DNA of 64,000 bases. It comes from Pseudomonadota bacterium. Lineage in GTDB: Bacteria; Desulfobacterota; Desulfovibrionia; Desulfovibrionales; Desulfovibrionaceae. The notes beneath the pieces are model-generated. The model ran no database searches and was not told the origin of the DNA. It saw nothing but the letters and a program-made list of their open reading frames with translations. Positions 26,285-34,668 of this stretch are shown one piece after another. The stretch is from assembly GCA_023419375.1 (NCBI GenBank), contig JAEZYD010000056.1, forward strand, positions 118,440-182,439, written 5' to 3'. The first letter of the stretch is position 1. Every line of letters begins with the position of its first letter. The translations under genes and the position numbers were made by a program.

Positions 26285-27496
26285 ATGTCAGAAAGTTCCG
26301 GCACATCATCTGTTGCGGCAAAACCCTGGGCGCTCATACTGGCTGCCGGGCAGGGCACGCGCATGGCCGATGCCGCTGGCGGCACGGCGAAACAGTTTTT
26401 GCCCTGGCAGGGCTCGCCGCTTTTCTGGCATGCCGCCCGCGCCATGAGCCGCAGCGCCTGTGTGGCCGGAATTGTCTTTGTTTTTCCTCCCAGCCAGCTT
26501 ACCGAAGCCAGCGAACTTCTGGCCGAACTGCACAGGCGCGATGATCTTGGGCTGCCGTGGGTTACGGCCTGCGGCGGGCCTTTGCGCCAGGATTCCGTGC
26601 GCCTTGGCCTAGCCGCCCTGCCCCTGCGCCCCGCCAGCGTGCTGGTGCACGATGCCGCCCGTCCCTTTCTTTCCTCGGCGCTTGTGCGCCGCGTGTGTGA
26701 GGCGCTTGCTGAGGGCGCTGCCGGCGTTATCCCCGCCATATCAGTGACCGACACCATCAAGATGGTGGATAATGGCCGCGTGACGGCCACCCTCCTGCGC
26801 GACGGACTTGCGGCTGTGCAGACACCGCAGGGCTTTCAGCTTGAAGCGCTGCTCTCGGCCCACGCCCATGCGGTTGAGGCGGGGCTTGCCGTAACCGACG
26901 ACGCATCGCTTCTGGAGGCGCTTGGCCTTGAAGTGCGCGTCATACAAGGCGAGGCTGCCAACGTGAAGATTACCCGTCCTGAAGATCTTGACCTGCTGCA
27001 AGACGAAAATCCCCTTCCTTCCATCCGCACGGGCATGGGCTACGATGTGCACCGCTACGGCGAGGGCCGCCCCATGCGCCTTGGCGGCGTGAGCATTCCC
27101 AACGCGCCCGAAGTACTGGCCCACTCTGACGGCGATGTACTCCTGCATGCCCTGTCCGATGCTCTGCTCGGCTGCGCCTGCCTTGGCGACATTGGTCAGC
27201 ATTTTTCAGACAAGGATCCCCGTTTTGACGGCATATCATCCGCCATTCTGCTGCATCAGGTCTTGGACATGGTGCGCGAGGCGGGCTGTACGCCCTGTCA
27301 CGTGGATATGACCATAGTGGCGCAGGTTCCCAAACTCGCGCCCTACCGGGAAGAAATCAGAAAGAACGTCGCTCGGCTCATGGGGTTGCCCGCATCATGC
27401 GTGAACCTCAAGGCTACCACAGAGGAACACCTGGGCTTTACCGGGCGTTCCGAAGGCATCAAGGCATATGCAGTTGTGACCGCGCGGGGGCGCTGA
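26285..27496 (+). CDS. ispDF: Bifunctional IspD/IspF (MEP pathway)
   Basis: A 403-residue fusion. The IspD part (about 1-235; MEP cytidylyltransferase) has LILAAGQGTRM, VLVHDAARPFL and VTDDASLLEALG. The IspF part (about 245-403; MECDP synthase) has RTGMGYDVHRYGEGR, LAHSDGDVLLHALSDALLG and KATTEEHLGFTGR. Fusions of these two steps of isoprenoid synthesis are common in proteobacteria. The ATG at 26285 follows AAGG, 16 bp after the end of rnpB. fadD follows 48 bp downstream. Confidence 0.96.
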   Translation: MSESSGTSSVAAKPWALILAAGQGTRMADAAGGTAKQFLPWQGSPLFWHAARAMSRSACVAGIVFVFPPSQLTEASELLAELHRRDDLGLPWVTACGGPLRQDSVRLGLAALPLRPASVLVHDAARPFLSSALVRRVCEALAEGAAGVIPAISVTDTIKMVDNGRVTATLLRDGLAAVQTPQGFQLEALLSAHAHAVEAGLAVTDDASLLEALGLEVRVIQGEAANVKITRPEDLDLLQDENPLPSIRTGMGYDVHRYGEGRPMRLGGVSIPNAPEVLAHSDGDVLLHALSDALLGCACLGDIGQHFSDKDPRFDGISSAILLHQVLDMVREAGCTPCHVDMTIVAQVPKLAPYREEIRKNVARLMGLPASCVNLKATTEEHLGFTGRSEGIKAYAVVTARGR

Positions 27497-27544
27497 TTAG
27501 CTCCGCCTCCCCTGCCATAACGTTTCGACACCACAAGGAAGGAC

Positions 27545-29308
27545 ATGAACACAGAACTCAGCAGGCCCTGGTTTGCCCACTACGACTCCTTCGTTCCGCG
27601 CACTTCCGAGGTGTGGAACAAGCCGCTCTATGCCTTGCTGGATGAGGCCGCAGACAAATATCCCAATCGACTGGCCGTCATTTTCCAGAATACGCGCATC
27701 ACCTACAAGCAGTTGCGCGAGCAGGCGGAACGTTTTGCAGGGGGCTTGCGCCGCATCGGCGTGAAGACAGGGCACCGCGTTGCCCTGATGATGCCCAATA
27801 TGCCGCAGACCGTGGTGGCCTTCTGGGGCATCATCAAGGCCGGGGGCGTGGTGGTCATGACCAACCCCCTGTATATGGAAAAGGAAATCATGGCCAACAT
27901 GCAGGATTCGGGCGCAGAGCACATGGTGCTGCTCGATCTGCTCTGGCCCCGGGTTTCCGCCCTGCGCGACCGCCTGCCCCTGAAAAACTTCATCGTTACC
28001 GGCGCTGCGGACGCGCTTTCCTTCCCGCTCAACTGGCTCTACCGCCTCAAAAAGAGCCGCAACGTCAAGGAACCCGTGCCCTACGACGGCAAGAACGTTC
28101 ATGAGTGGAAGCACTTCTGCAAGGGCGCGGAGCGTTATTCCGCCCCCATAGCCGACCCGCTGCGCGACCCCATCATGTTGCAGTATACCGGCGGCACAAC
28201 GGGCCTGCCCAAGGGCGTTACCCTGACCCACAGCAACGTGGGCACCAACTGCCGTCAGGTGCTGGACATCATCCACGTCAAGGCGGAGGACAAGCATACC
28301 TTCATTTCCCTGCTGCCCTTCTTTCACGTATACGGCCTCACAACAGGCCTGATTATCCCTATCGCCCTGGCGGCCACCACCCTGCCCCTGCCGCGCTATG
28401 TGCCGCAGGATGTGCTGCGCCTTATTGCCAAGTACAAGCCCACGGTCTTTCCCGGTGCGCCCTCGGTCTATATTTCGCTGCTGCAGCAGAAGAATCTGGC
28501 TGAGTTTGACCTGCGCAGCATCAAAATCTGCGTTTCAGGCTCCGCGCCGCTGCCGCGCGAAATCTTCCGCAAATTTCAGGAAACCACCGGCGCCGCCATT
28601 CTGGAGGGCTACGGTCTTACGGAAGCCTCGCCCATCACCCATTGCAACCCGCTTGGGCAGGAAGGACAGCGCCCCAATTCCATCGGCATGCCCGTTCCCG
28701 GCACCGATGCCCGAATTGTGGACATGGAAGGCGGCTCCCTCACCCTGCCCCCCGGCAAAATGGGCGAACTGATCGTGCAGGGCCCCCAGGTCATGCACGG
28801 CTACTGGCGCAGACCTGACGAAAGCGCCAGCGCCCTGCGCAACGGCTGGCTGTATACGGGCGACCTTGCCACAATGGATGATGACGGTTATTTTTACATC
28901 GTTGACCGTAAAAAAGACATGGTCATTGTGGGCGGCTACAACGTGTACCCCCGCGAAGTGGACGAAGTGTTGCTGGAACACCCCAAGGTGCTTGAAGCCG
29001 TCACTGTCGGCATTACCGACGAGATGCGCGGCGAGATACTCAAGGCCTTTGTGGTGCGCCGCCCTGACGAAGAACTGACCAAGGCCGACGTTATCGCCTG
29101 GTGCCGCCAGAAACTGGCTGGCTACAAGGTGCCGCGCCTTGTGGAATTTCGCGATGAACTGCCCAAGACCATTGTGGGCAAGGTTCTGCGCCGTGCTCTG
29201 CGCGAAGAAGAAGAGCAAAAGATGGCCAACAGAAAAAATCGGCGCACCGCCGCCGCTGCCAGCGCTTCTGCCGCCAACGGCGAGGACGACCAAGTGGGCC
29301 ATGCCTGA
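27545..29308 (+). CDS. fadD: Long-chain fatty acid--CoA ligase
   Basis: A 587-residue adenylate-forming enzyme. The AMP-binding P-loop is YTGGTTGLPKGVTLTHSN (about 210-227), the A5 motif is EGYGLTEASP, and C-terminal motifs are GWLYTGDLATMDDDGYFYI and KDMVIVGGYNVYPREVDE; the catalytic Lys region is LPKTIVGKVLRRALRE. A charged, Ala-rich tail follows. It activates fatty acids to acyl-CoA via acyl-AMP. AAGGAAGGAC precedes the ATG. It overlaps dtd by one base (TGATG), so the two are translationally coupled. Confidence 0.95.
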   Translation: MNTELSRPWFAHYDSFVPRTSEVWNKPLYALLDEAADKYPNRLAVIFQNTRITYKQLREQAERFAGGLRRIGVKTGHRVALMMPNMPQTVVAFWGIIKAGGVVVMTNPLYMEKEIMANMQDSGAEHMVLLDLLWPRVSALRDRLPLKNFIVTGAADALSFPLNWLYRLKKSRNVKEPVPYDGKNVHEWKHFCKGAERYSAPIADPLRDPIMLQYTGGTTGLPKGVTLTHSNVGTNCRQVLDIIHVKAEDKHTFISLLPFFHVYGLTTGLIIPIALAATTLPLPRYVPQDVLRLIAKYKPTVFPGAPSVYISLLQQKNLAEFDLRSIKICVSGSAPLPREIFRKFQETTGAAILEGYGLTEASPITHCNPLGQEGQRPNSIGMPVPGTDARIVDMEGGSLTLPPGKMGELIVQGPQVMHGYWRRPDESASALRNGWLYTGDLATMDDDGYFYIVDRKKDMVIVGGYNVYPREVDEVLLEHPKVLEAVTVGITDEMRGEILKAFVVRRPDEELTKADVIAWCRQKLAGYKVPRLVEFRDELPKTIVGKVLRRALREEEEQKMANRKNRRTAAAASASAANGEDDQVGHA

Positions 29309-29790
29309 TGCGGATTATTGCGCAACGAGTTAAAGAAGCTTCAGTAAGTGTTGATGGCCGTCTGGTGGCGGCCATCAACACTGGTATTATGGCCCTTGTT
29401 GCCTTTGGGCAGGAGGACGGGCCAGAATTTCGCTCCTCCCCGGCTTTTACGGGCATGGCCCGCAAGCTTGTGGGGTTGCGCATCTTTCCCGGCACCGGAG
29501 AGAATGCCCATAAGTTCCACCTTTCATTGGATGAAATCGGTGGTCAGATATTATTTGTGCCGCAGTTCACCCTGTACGCCGATTGCCACAAGGGCCGCAG
29601 GCCTTCCTTTACTGATGCAGGCGACCCCGCCTGGGCCAAAGACATGTTTACGGATTTCGTTCAAATGGTTGACGAAACTTGCGCCGTCAGCGTATCGTCA
29701 GGCATCTTCGGAGCGGACATGGATGTGCGCCTGTGCAACTGGGGCCCTGTGACCATATTTCTGGACTCTGCCAACCTGTTTTCCCGTTGA
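29308..29790 (+). CDS. dtd: D-aminoacyl-tRNA deacylase
   Basis: A 160-residue DTD that removes D-amino acids (and glycine from tRNA-Ala) to proofread tRNA charging. The N-terminus MRIIAQRVKEASVSVDG and the Gly-cisPro motif region NWGPVTIFLDS are typical. The usual SQFTL motif reads PQFTLYADCHKGRRPSF here, so the first Ser is replaced by Pro, which is worth noting. It starts within the fadD stop codon. Confidence 0.93.
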   Translation: MRIIAQRVKEASVSVDGRLVAAINTGIMALVAFGQEDGPEFRSSPAFTGMARKLVGLRIFPGTGENAHKFHLSLDEIGGQILFVPQFTLYADCHKGRRPSFTDAGDPAWAKDMFTDFVQMVDETCAVSVSSGIFGADMDVRLCNWGPVTIFLDSANLFSR

Positions 29791-29823
29791 AGCGACCTGT
29801 TGCCTTACGGAGGAAATACAGCC

Positions 29824-30177
29824 ATGTTTGAGCTGAAGGCGGAATCGCACACCAATGTCACGGTATTGCGTTTTTTTGGCAATCTTCTGCTGCCCGATGT
29901 GGCCGAGTTCAGCAAACAGCTTGAAGCGCATCTGCTGGCGCCTAATATTCGCCAGGTGGTGCTTGATCTGAGCCACGTTGAAAAAGTGGATACTTCCGGG
30001 CTGGGAGTGCTGGTAAGCGCCAGCACAAAGGGCCGGGGGCGGGGGCGCAGGCTTGTACTGCTGATGCCCGCGCCACATGTGGCCGAATTGCTGCGCAAAG
30101 CCGAGATCGAGGGATTTTTTTCCACATTCGAGAGCGAAGATGAACTGAAAGGCTATATTCCCGATACTGCTGAGTAA
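29824..30177 (+). CDS. STAS-domain protein (anti-sigma factor antagonist-like)
   Basis: A 117-residue single STAS domain of the SpoIIAA type. The phosphorylatable Ser lies in KVDTSGLGVLVSA, preceded by IRQVVLDLSHVE. Such proteins switch a partner anti-sigma kinase or sulfate/flagellar regulators; no cognate kinase is adjacent. The ATG at 29824 has GGAGG ten bases upstream; a TTG at 29800 would be an alternative but lacks a site. It precedes the FapA-like gene by 41 bp. Confidence 0.9.
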   Translation: MFELKAESHTNVTVLRFFGNLLLPDVAEFSKQLEAHLLAPNIRQVVLDLSHVEKVDTSGLGVLVSASTKGRGRGRRLVLLMPAPHVAELLRKAEIEGFFSTFESEDELKGYIPDTAE

Positions 30178-30218
30178 CAATATCACGGGGTTTTGCCCTT
30201 CAGCCCGACGGATGGTGC

Positions 30219-31352
30219 ATGGTGCAATACTATCTGAGGCATTACTTCAATCCCGATTTCGATTATCTCAATCTCAAGCCGGGTGGAGATAATGGAAAGT
30301 CCGACGTATACAGTCTGGGCTACGTCCAGAATGTCATCGCCGGACAGGTACTTGCTGAGCTTGTACCTCTGGACGCCGCCGGGGCCAAGGTTGACCAGCG
30401 CTTCATACTTGAAAATGACGCCTTCCCCATGGGTGGCAACACCCGCGTAGATCCGCGCTATCCCAACTATCTGCTTGCAGCCGCCAAGGGCTATGTTTTT
30501 TACCTTAACGGCAAAATTACCGTAAAGACCCTGCTCAACGTGCGTCAGGACGTGAGCTTTCAGACCGGCAACATCTTTTTTGTCGGCGACATGGCCGTGC
30601 ACGGTTCCGTGCGCGCCGGATTTTCCGTCCAGGGCAACAACGTGCGCATCATGGGCATGGTTGAAGGCGGCGTTGTGCGAGCCCGCCGCGATCTCATGAT
30701 TGATGGCGGGGTGCGGGGCGGCGCTGGCAAGCACAGCAAGGTCGATGCCGGCGACAAGCTCATGACCCCCTTTCTGGAGAGTGTTGACGCCCGCGCGCGC
30801 GGCAACATGGTTATTGAAAAAACCTGCCTGTACAGCACGGTATACGCTGGCAGCAACATGGTTGTGCGCGACAAGCTCTACGGCGGCACTATCAATGCCT
30901 ACGGCAGCGTTTATGTGGGCGGCCAGCTTGGCAACAAGGCGGCTCTGAGCACCAAGGTTTATTTGGGGTACGACCCCTTGAGCATCCGCCAGCTTGAAAA
31001 AATCGACAAGATTATCGCGCAGTTGTCGCAAACAATTACCCACCTCAACGCCATCGCCGGGCATTTGCCGCCCGAAACCAACGATGCGTCCCGCAAGCTG
31101 CAAGCCCTGCGGCTACAGCGCAGGCAGCTCATCAACAGGCGCGACGAACTGTGGAGCAGACTGGCCCAGGACGAAAACTACATGCAGAACTGCCGTCTGC
31201 TCTGCCAGGGCACCGTATACCCCGGTGTGGAAATCTCCATCGGACGCGCGTTCATGGTTGTTGAACAGATATACCAGTGCACGCTGTTCCGCTTGGTGGA
31301 CAACGAGATCATTGCGGAACCCATGCAGCCCTCGCAGATGAGTCCCAAATGA
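30219..31352 (+). CDS. FapA-family (DUF342) protein
   Basis: A 377-residue protein with the DUF342/FapA beta-solenoid: repeated short strands with Gly turns (GDMAVHGSVRAGFSVQGNN, IMGMVEGGVVRARRDLMIDG, YAGSNMVVRDKLYGG), then a helical coiled-coil region (about 265-330). Related proteins are described as polymer- or surface-associated or flagellar-assembly A proteins. It overlaps the downstream glycosyltransferase by four bases (ATGA), so the genes are coupled. A role in cell-surface or flagellar assembly is an inference from the neighbourhood. Confidence 0.82.
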   Translation: MVQYYLRHYFNPDFDYLNLKPGGDNGKSDVYSLGYVQNVIAGQVLAELVPLDAAGAKVDQRFILENDAFPMGGNTRVDPRYPNYLLAAAKGYVFYLNGKITVKTLLNVRQDVSFQTGNIFFVGDMAVHGSVRAGFSVQGNNVRIMGMVEGGVVRARRDLMIDGGVRGGAGKHSKVDAGDKLMTPFLESVDARARGNMVIEKTCLYSTVYAGSNMVVRDKLYGGTINAYGSVYVGGQLGNKAALSTKVYLGYDPLSIRQLEKIDKIIAQLSQTITHLNAIAGHLPPETNDASRKLQALRLQRRQLINRRDELWSRLAQDENYMQNCRLLCQGTVYPGVEISIGRAFMVVEQIYQCTLFRLVDNEIIAEPMQPSQMSPK

Positions 31353-33127
31353 CAACGCAGACCGAAACGCCGCATTTTACGGCGGTGTATTCCGAGCATT
31401 CCCCACATCAAGGCCACAACGCACAACAATCCGGGATACCAGACGATATTGAAGTCAGGCTGGGCGAACGCGTTTTTCATATGCTCCGCCCCGGCGGCGC
31501 TGAGCGTGAAGTCGCAGTTGTAACCGGGCAGATGCAGGAATTGCAGCGCGATTGTCTGCCTGTTCTGCTTGGCTGCGGCCTTGGGCATGCCTTGCGTCAG
31601 GTGTTGCAGTGCGTTGACGGGCCTGTGGCCGTGGTGGAAAAGGAAGCCGGGCTTCAGGCCATCACAGGTGTGCTGCAAAGCCTGCCAGCCAGCCTGCGTG
31701 AGCGCATTACGCTCATCACCAGCCCGCGCCCGCAGGATGCCCTTACAGAGCTGACCCACTGGCAGATGCTCCACGGCGGTCTGCGTCTGCTGCCTCTGGC
31801 CCTGCCCTTTTATCTGCGCCTTGACCGCGAGTATTACGGTTCCCTGCAAAAAGATCTGCTCGCCAGCGCCAGATTTGACTTCTGGAGCCGCGCCGCAGGC
31901 CCGCGCTTTGCCAATGCAAGCCCCCGCGTGCTGCTGCTGACCAGCAAATACTTCCTCATGGGTGAAATCGAGGGTGCATGCCGCAAGCTTGGCATTGAAT
32001 ACAAGCTGGTGGTTATCCGCGATGAAGCCGTGGCCCGCGCGGATTTTGTGCAGCAGTTGCTGGAAGCCGTGGTTGCTTTCAGGCCAGACTGCTGCATTAC
32101 GCTCAACCATATGGGCGTGGACGTAGAGGGTGTGCTCATGGACCTGCTGGCCCGTTTGCAGTTGCCCCTGGCCTCATGGTTTGTGGATAATCCCCACCTC
32201 ATCATCCATCTGTACTCCCGCTGCGTCAGCCCCTGGACCACCCTGTTCACCTGGGATTCCGACAATATTTCATCCCTGCGCACGGCGGGTTTTGAGCATG
32301 TGTTCTACCTGCCTCTGGGCACAGATCCGGATCGCTTTCACCCCTCCAAGGGAGCATCCGCACCAGCCGCATGGAAGGCAGACATCTCCTTTGTGGGCAA
32401 TTCCATGGTCTACAAGGTTGGCGGCAGGCTGAAAAACGGGCATTTTCCCCGCCCGCTGCTCCTCTCCTTCTACGCTGTGGCCCAGGAATTCATGGACAGC
32501 CACCACCGCTCGGTGGCTGATTTTCTGCGCGACTGTCAGCCAGAGGCCTATGCGCACTATCTGGCCCTGCCGGACAACGAAGCCAAGCTGGCCTATGAAA
32601 CAGCCGTCACCTGGCAGGCCACCCGTTTGTACCGCAATGGCTGCGTGCGGCGTTTGCTGCCCCTGCGCCCGCTCATTGTGGGCGATGCAGGCTGGCAGAA
32701 GGTGGAGTTTCGCCACGAGCCGCTGCAACCCCGCTATCTGGACGCCCTGAGCTATTACACGGAACTCCCCCTCTTTTACGGGCACTCCGCCATCAACTTC
32801 AACTGCACCAGCAAGCAGATGAAGGGCGCGGTCAACCAGAGGGTATTTGACGTGCCCGCCGCAGGCAGTTTTGTGCTTACCGACTGGCGCGAGCAGATGG
32901 AGCAGCTTTTTGAGCCGCACGAAATCGTCTGCTACCATGAGCCGGATGAAGCACCAGAACTGGCGCGCCACTACCTCGCCCACCCGGCAGAGCGCCGCCG
33001 CATTAGTCAGGCGGCCCGGCAGCGTGTGCTTGCCTGCCACACATGGCAACACAGGCTGCAAACCATGCTGGAGCGCATGCGCGAGGTTTACGGCACACCT
33101 GCGGCCCGTCAGGCCGTCCGGGGCTGA
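31349..33127 (+). CDS. Glycosyltransferase-like protein (DUF3880/CgeB type)
   Basis: A 592-residue soluble protein. The C-terminal half (about 200-590) looks like the DUF3880 plus glycosyl-transferase CgeB-type pair: CRKLGIEYKLVVIRDEAV, LASWFVDNPHLIIHLYS, TWDSDNISSLRTAGFEHVFYLPLGTD, and the late motif NQRVFDVPAAGSFVLTDWREQMEQLF with FEPHEIVCYHEPDE. Proteins of this type occur next to flagellar genes in Desulfovibrio and may glycosylate flagellin. The ATG overlaps the end of the FapA-like gene. The next glycosyltransferase gene starts 2 bp after its stop. Confidence 0.85.
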   Translation: MTTQTETPHFTAVYSEHSPHQGHNAQQSGIPDDIEVRLGERVFHMLRPGGAEREVAVVTGQMQELQRDCLPVLLGCGLGHALRQVLQCVDGPVAVVEKEAGLQAITGVLQSLPASLRERITLITSPRPQDALTELTHWQMLHGGLRLLPLALPFYLRLDREYYGSLQKDLLASARFDFWSRAAGPRFANASPRVLLLTSKYFLMGEIEGACRKLGIEYKLVVIRDEAVARADFVQQLLEAVVAFRPDCCITLNHMGVDVEGVLMDLLARLQLPLASWFVDNPHLIIHLYSRCVSPWTTLFTWDSDNISSLRTAGFEHVFYLPLGTDPDRFHPSKGASAPAAWKADISFVGNSMVYKVGGRLKNGHFPRPLLLSFYAVAQEFMDSHHRSVADFLRDCQPEAYAHYLALPDNEAKLAYETAVTWQATRLYRNGCVRRLLPLRPLIVGDAGWQKVEFRHEPLQPRYLDALSYYTELPLFYGHSAINFNCTSKQMKGAVNQRVFDVPAAGSFVLTDWREQMEQLFEPHEIVCYHEPDEAPELARHYLAHPAERRRISQAARQRVLACHTWQHRLQTMLERMREVYGTPAARQAVRG

Positions 33128-33129
33128 TA

Positions 33130-34545
33130 ATGGCTGCTGATCCGATTCTGGTGCTGCAACTGCACCGCATGGGTGACCTGATACTCACCTTTCCGCTGCT
33201 TATCCGCCTGCGCCAGCTTTGGCCCCACAATCCCCTGTGGGTTGTGGCAGAACCGGCTTTTTTTCAGCAACTCATGCCGCTGGCCCCGGATGCCGTGTTT
33301 TTTCCCCCTTCTCACTGCGAAACGCTTGCCCACTCAAGCTATGCCGCGGCCATAAATCTGAGCAGCAGCCCGGTGGCGGCCCAACTCATGGCCCGGCTTA
33401 AGTCTCCCCTAAAGCTTGGTCCGGTGGCCGACAGTGATGGATTACGCGTTCTGGGCTTCTGGCAATTGTACCGCGCGGCCCTGACGCAGAATAACCACGC
33501 CAATGCCTTTCACTGGGCCGACCTGCACCTGCTGGATCTTTCCCCCGTTCCCGATCTCGCCGTTGTGGGGCATTCGCGCCCCAAACCTGCGGGAACGCGC
33601 CGCATTGGTCTGGTGCTTGGGGCCAGCGAGGCAGCCAAAAGGCCGGATGCGGCCTTCTGGGCACGGCTTGCCATGCGCCTCGCGGCGGCAGATCTGGCCC
33701 CGGTTTTTCTGGGCGGCAAGGCCGAGCAGGAACTGGGCGATGAAGTGGCGCGGCGTTCCGGCCTTACGCAGGCAAACCTGTGCGGCAAGCTTGACCTGCG
33801 CGAAGTTGCGGCCCTCATGGGCACGCTTGACCTGTGCATAACGCCTGACACCGGCCCCATGCACCTTGCCGATTACCTTGGCGTGCCTGTGCTCAATCTC
33901 TCCATGGGGCCGGTACACGCCCGCGAAACTGGCCCGTCCGCACCCGGTCAATGGGTACTGCGCGCCGCCATGAGCTGCGTGGGCTGCTGGCAGTGCAGAC
34001 GCAGCCGCCTTTTTTGCAAACAGGCCTTCATGCCCGCTTCTGTAGCCCAGCTTGCGCTGCAAATTCATCAGGAACTTGCCACTGACAGGCCCTGCTGCGG
34101 GGCCGCAGCCAATGGCCTTACCCTTTACCGAACCGGACGCGACGCTCTTGGCCTGCACACCTTGAAACCTTACCCTGCACCACACGGCAATTCCTGTCGC
34201 CCTCAACTCGAAGACGTATGGCAGGCGGCTCTTCTTTTTCTGTACGATTCGGGCCAGCAAACCCTGCTGCGCCAGCGGCTGACACGCCTCCACGCGGAAC
34301 ATCCCGCACTTGCCGGGCGCCTTGCCGCCCGCCTTGCCCACCTTTGCGCCCTGTGCAGCGATCACCTGAAACAGCGCACTCCCCTGCCCGATGATTTCTG
34401 GCGCGTCCAGCCCGGCATGATACGGTTGTTCACCGGGCATCTGCACATGTTTTTGCAAAACGAAGGTTTCAGCGAGCAGGGCTGGCGCACAGCAGTGCAC
34501 AGACTTGCCGCCCTGGCTCCGCTTTTTGCCAATCCTTCCTCCTAG
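33130..34545 (+). CDS. Glycosyltransferase family 9 (heptosyltransferase-like)
   Basis: A 471-residue GT-B protein of GT9. The N-terminal signature is LQLHRMGDLILTFPLLIRLRQ; the C-terminal nucleotide-sugar half has IGLVLGASEAAKRPDAAFW, the GT9 motif DLCITPDTGPMHLADYLGVPVL and VGCWQCRRSRLFCK. GT9 enzymes transfer heptoses in LPS core; here the partner gene and the nearby hook operon allow flagellin or another surface target. It is directly downstream of the CgeB-type gene and is followed by the fliK promoter. Confidence 0.88.
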   Translation: MAADPILVLQLHRMGDLILTFPLLIRLRQLWPHNPLWVVAEPAFFQQLMPLAPDAVFFPPSHCETLAHSSYAAAINLSSSPVAAQLMARLKSPLKLGPVADSDGLRVLGFWQLYRAALTQNNHANAFHWADLHLLDLSPVPDLAVVGHSRPKPAGTRRIGLVLGASEAAKRPDAAFWARLAMRLAAADLAPVFLGGKAEQELGDEVARRSGLTQANLCGKLDLREVAALMGTLDLCITPDTGPMHLADYLGVPVLNLSMGPVHARETGPSAPGQWVLRAAMSCVGCWQCRRSRLFCKQAFMPASVAQLALQIHQELATDRPCCGAAANGLTLYRTGRDALGLHTLKPYPAPHGNSCRPQLEDVWQAALLFLYDSGQQTLLRQRLTRLHAEHPALAGRLAARLAHLCALCSDHLKQRTPLPDDFWRVQPGMIRLFTGHLHMFLQNEGFSEQGWRTAVHRLAALAPLFANPSS

Positions 34546-34627
34546 CGTGTTCCGGATTCGGCAAGTATTGCCCTTTTCCCGCAATTTACATCACGATAAC
34601 ATGCTGAATTAATTGTACCAACAATTT

Positions 34628-34643
34628 TGGAACACTCCTTGTA
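34628..34643 (+). promoter_or_regulatory. Sigma-54-like promoter before fliK
   Basis: TGGAAC-N5-TTGTA matches the -24/-12 consensus TGGCAC-N5-TTGCA except for C>A in the -24 box and C>T in the -12 box; the GG and the spacing are right. It lies 25 bp before the fliK start. Sigma-54 control of hook genes is common in this group. Confidence 0.5.
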
Positions 34644-34668
34644 TAGCTCAGCACGCAAGGAGTGAACC

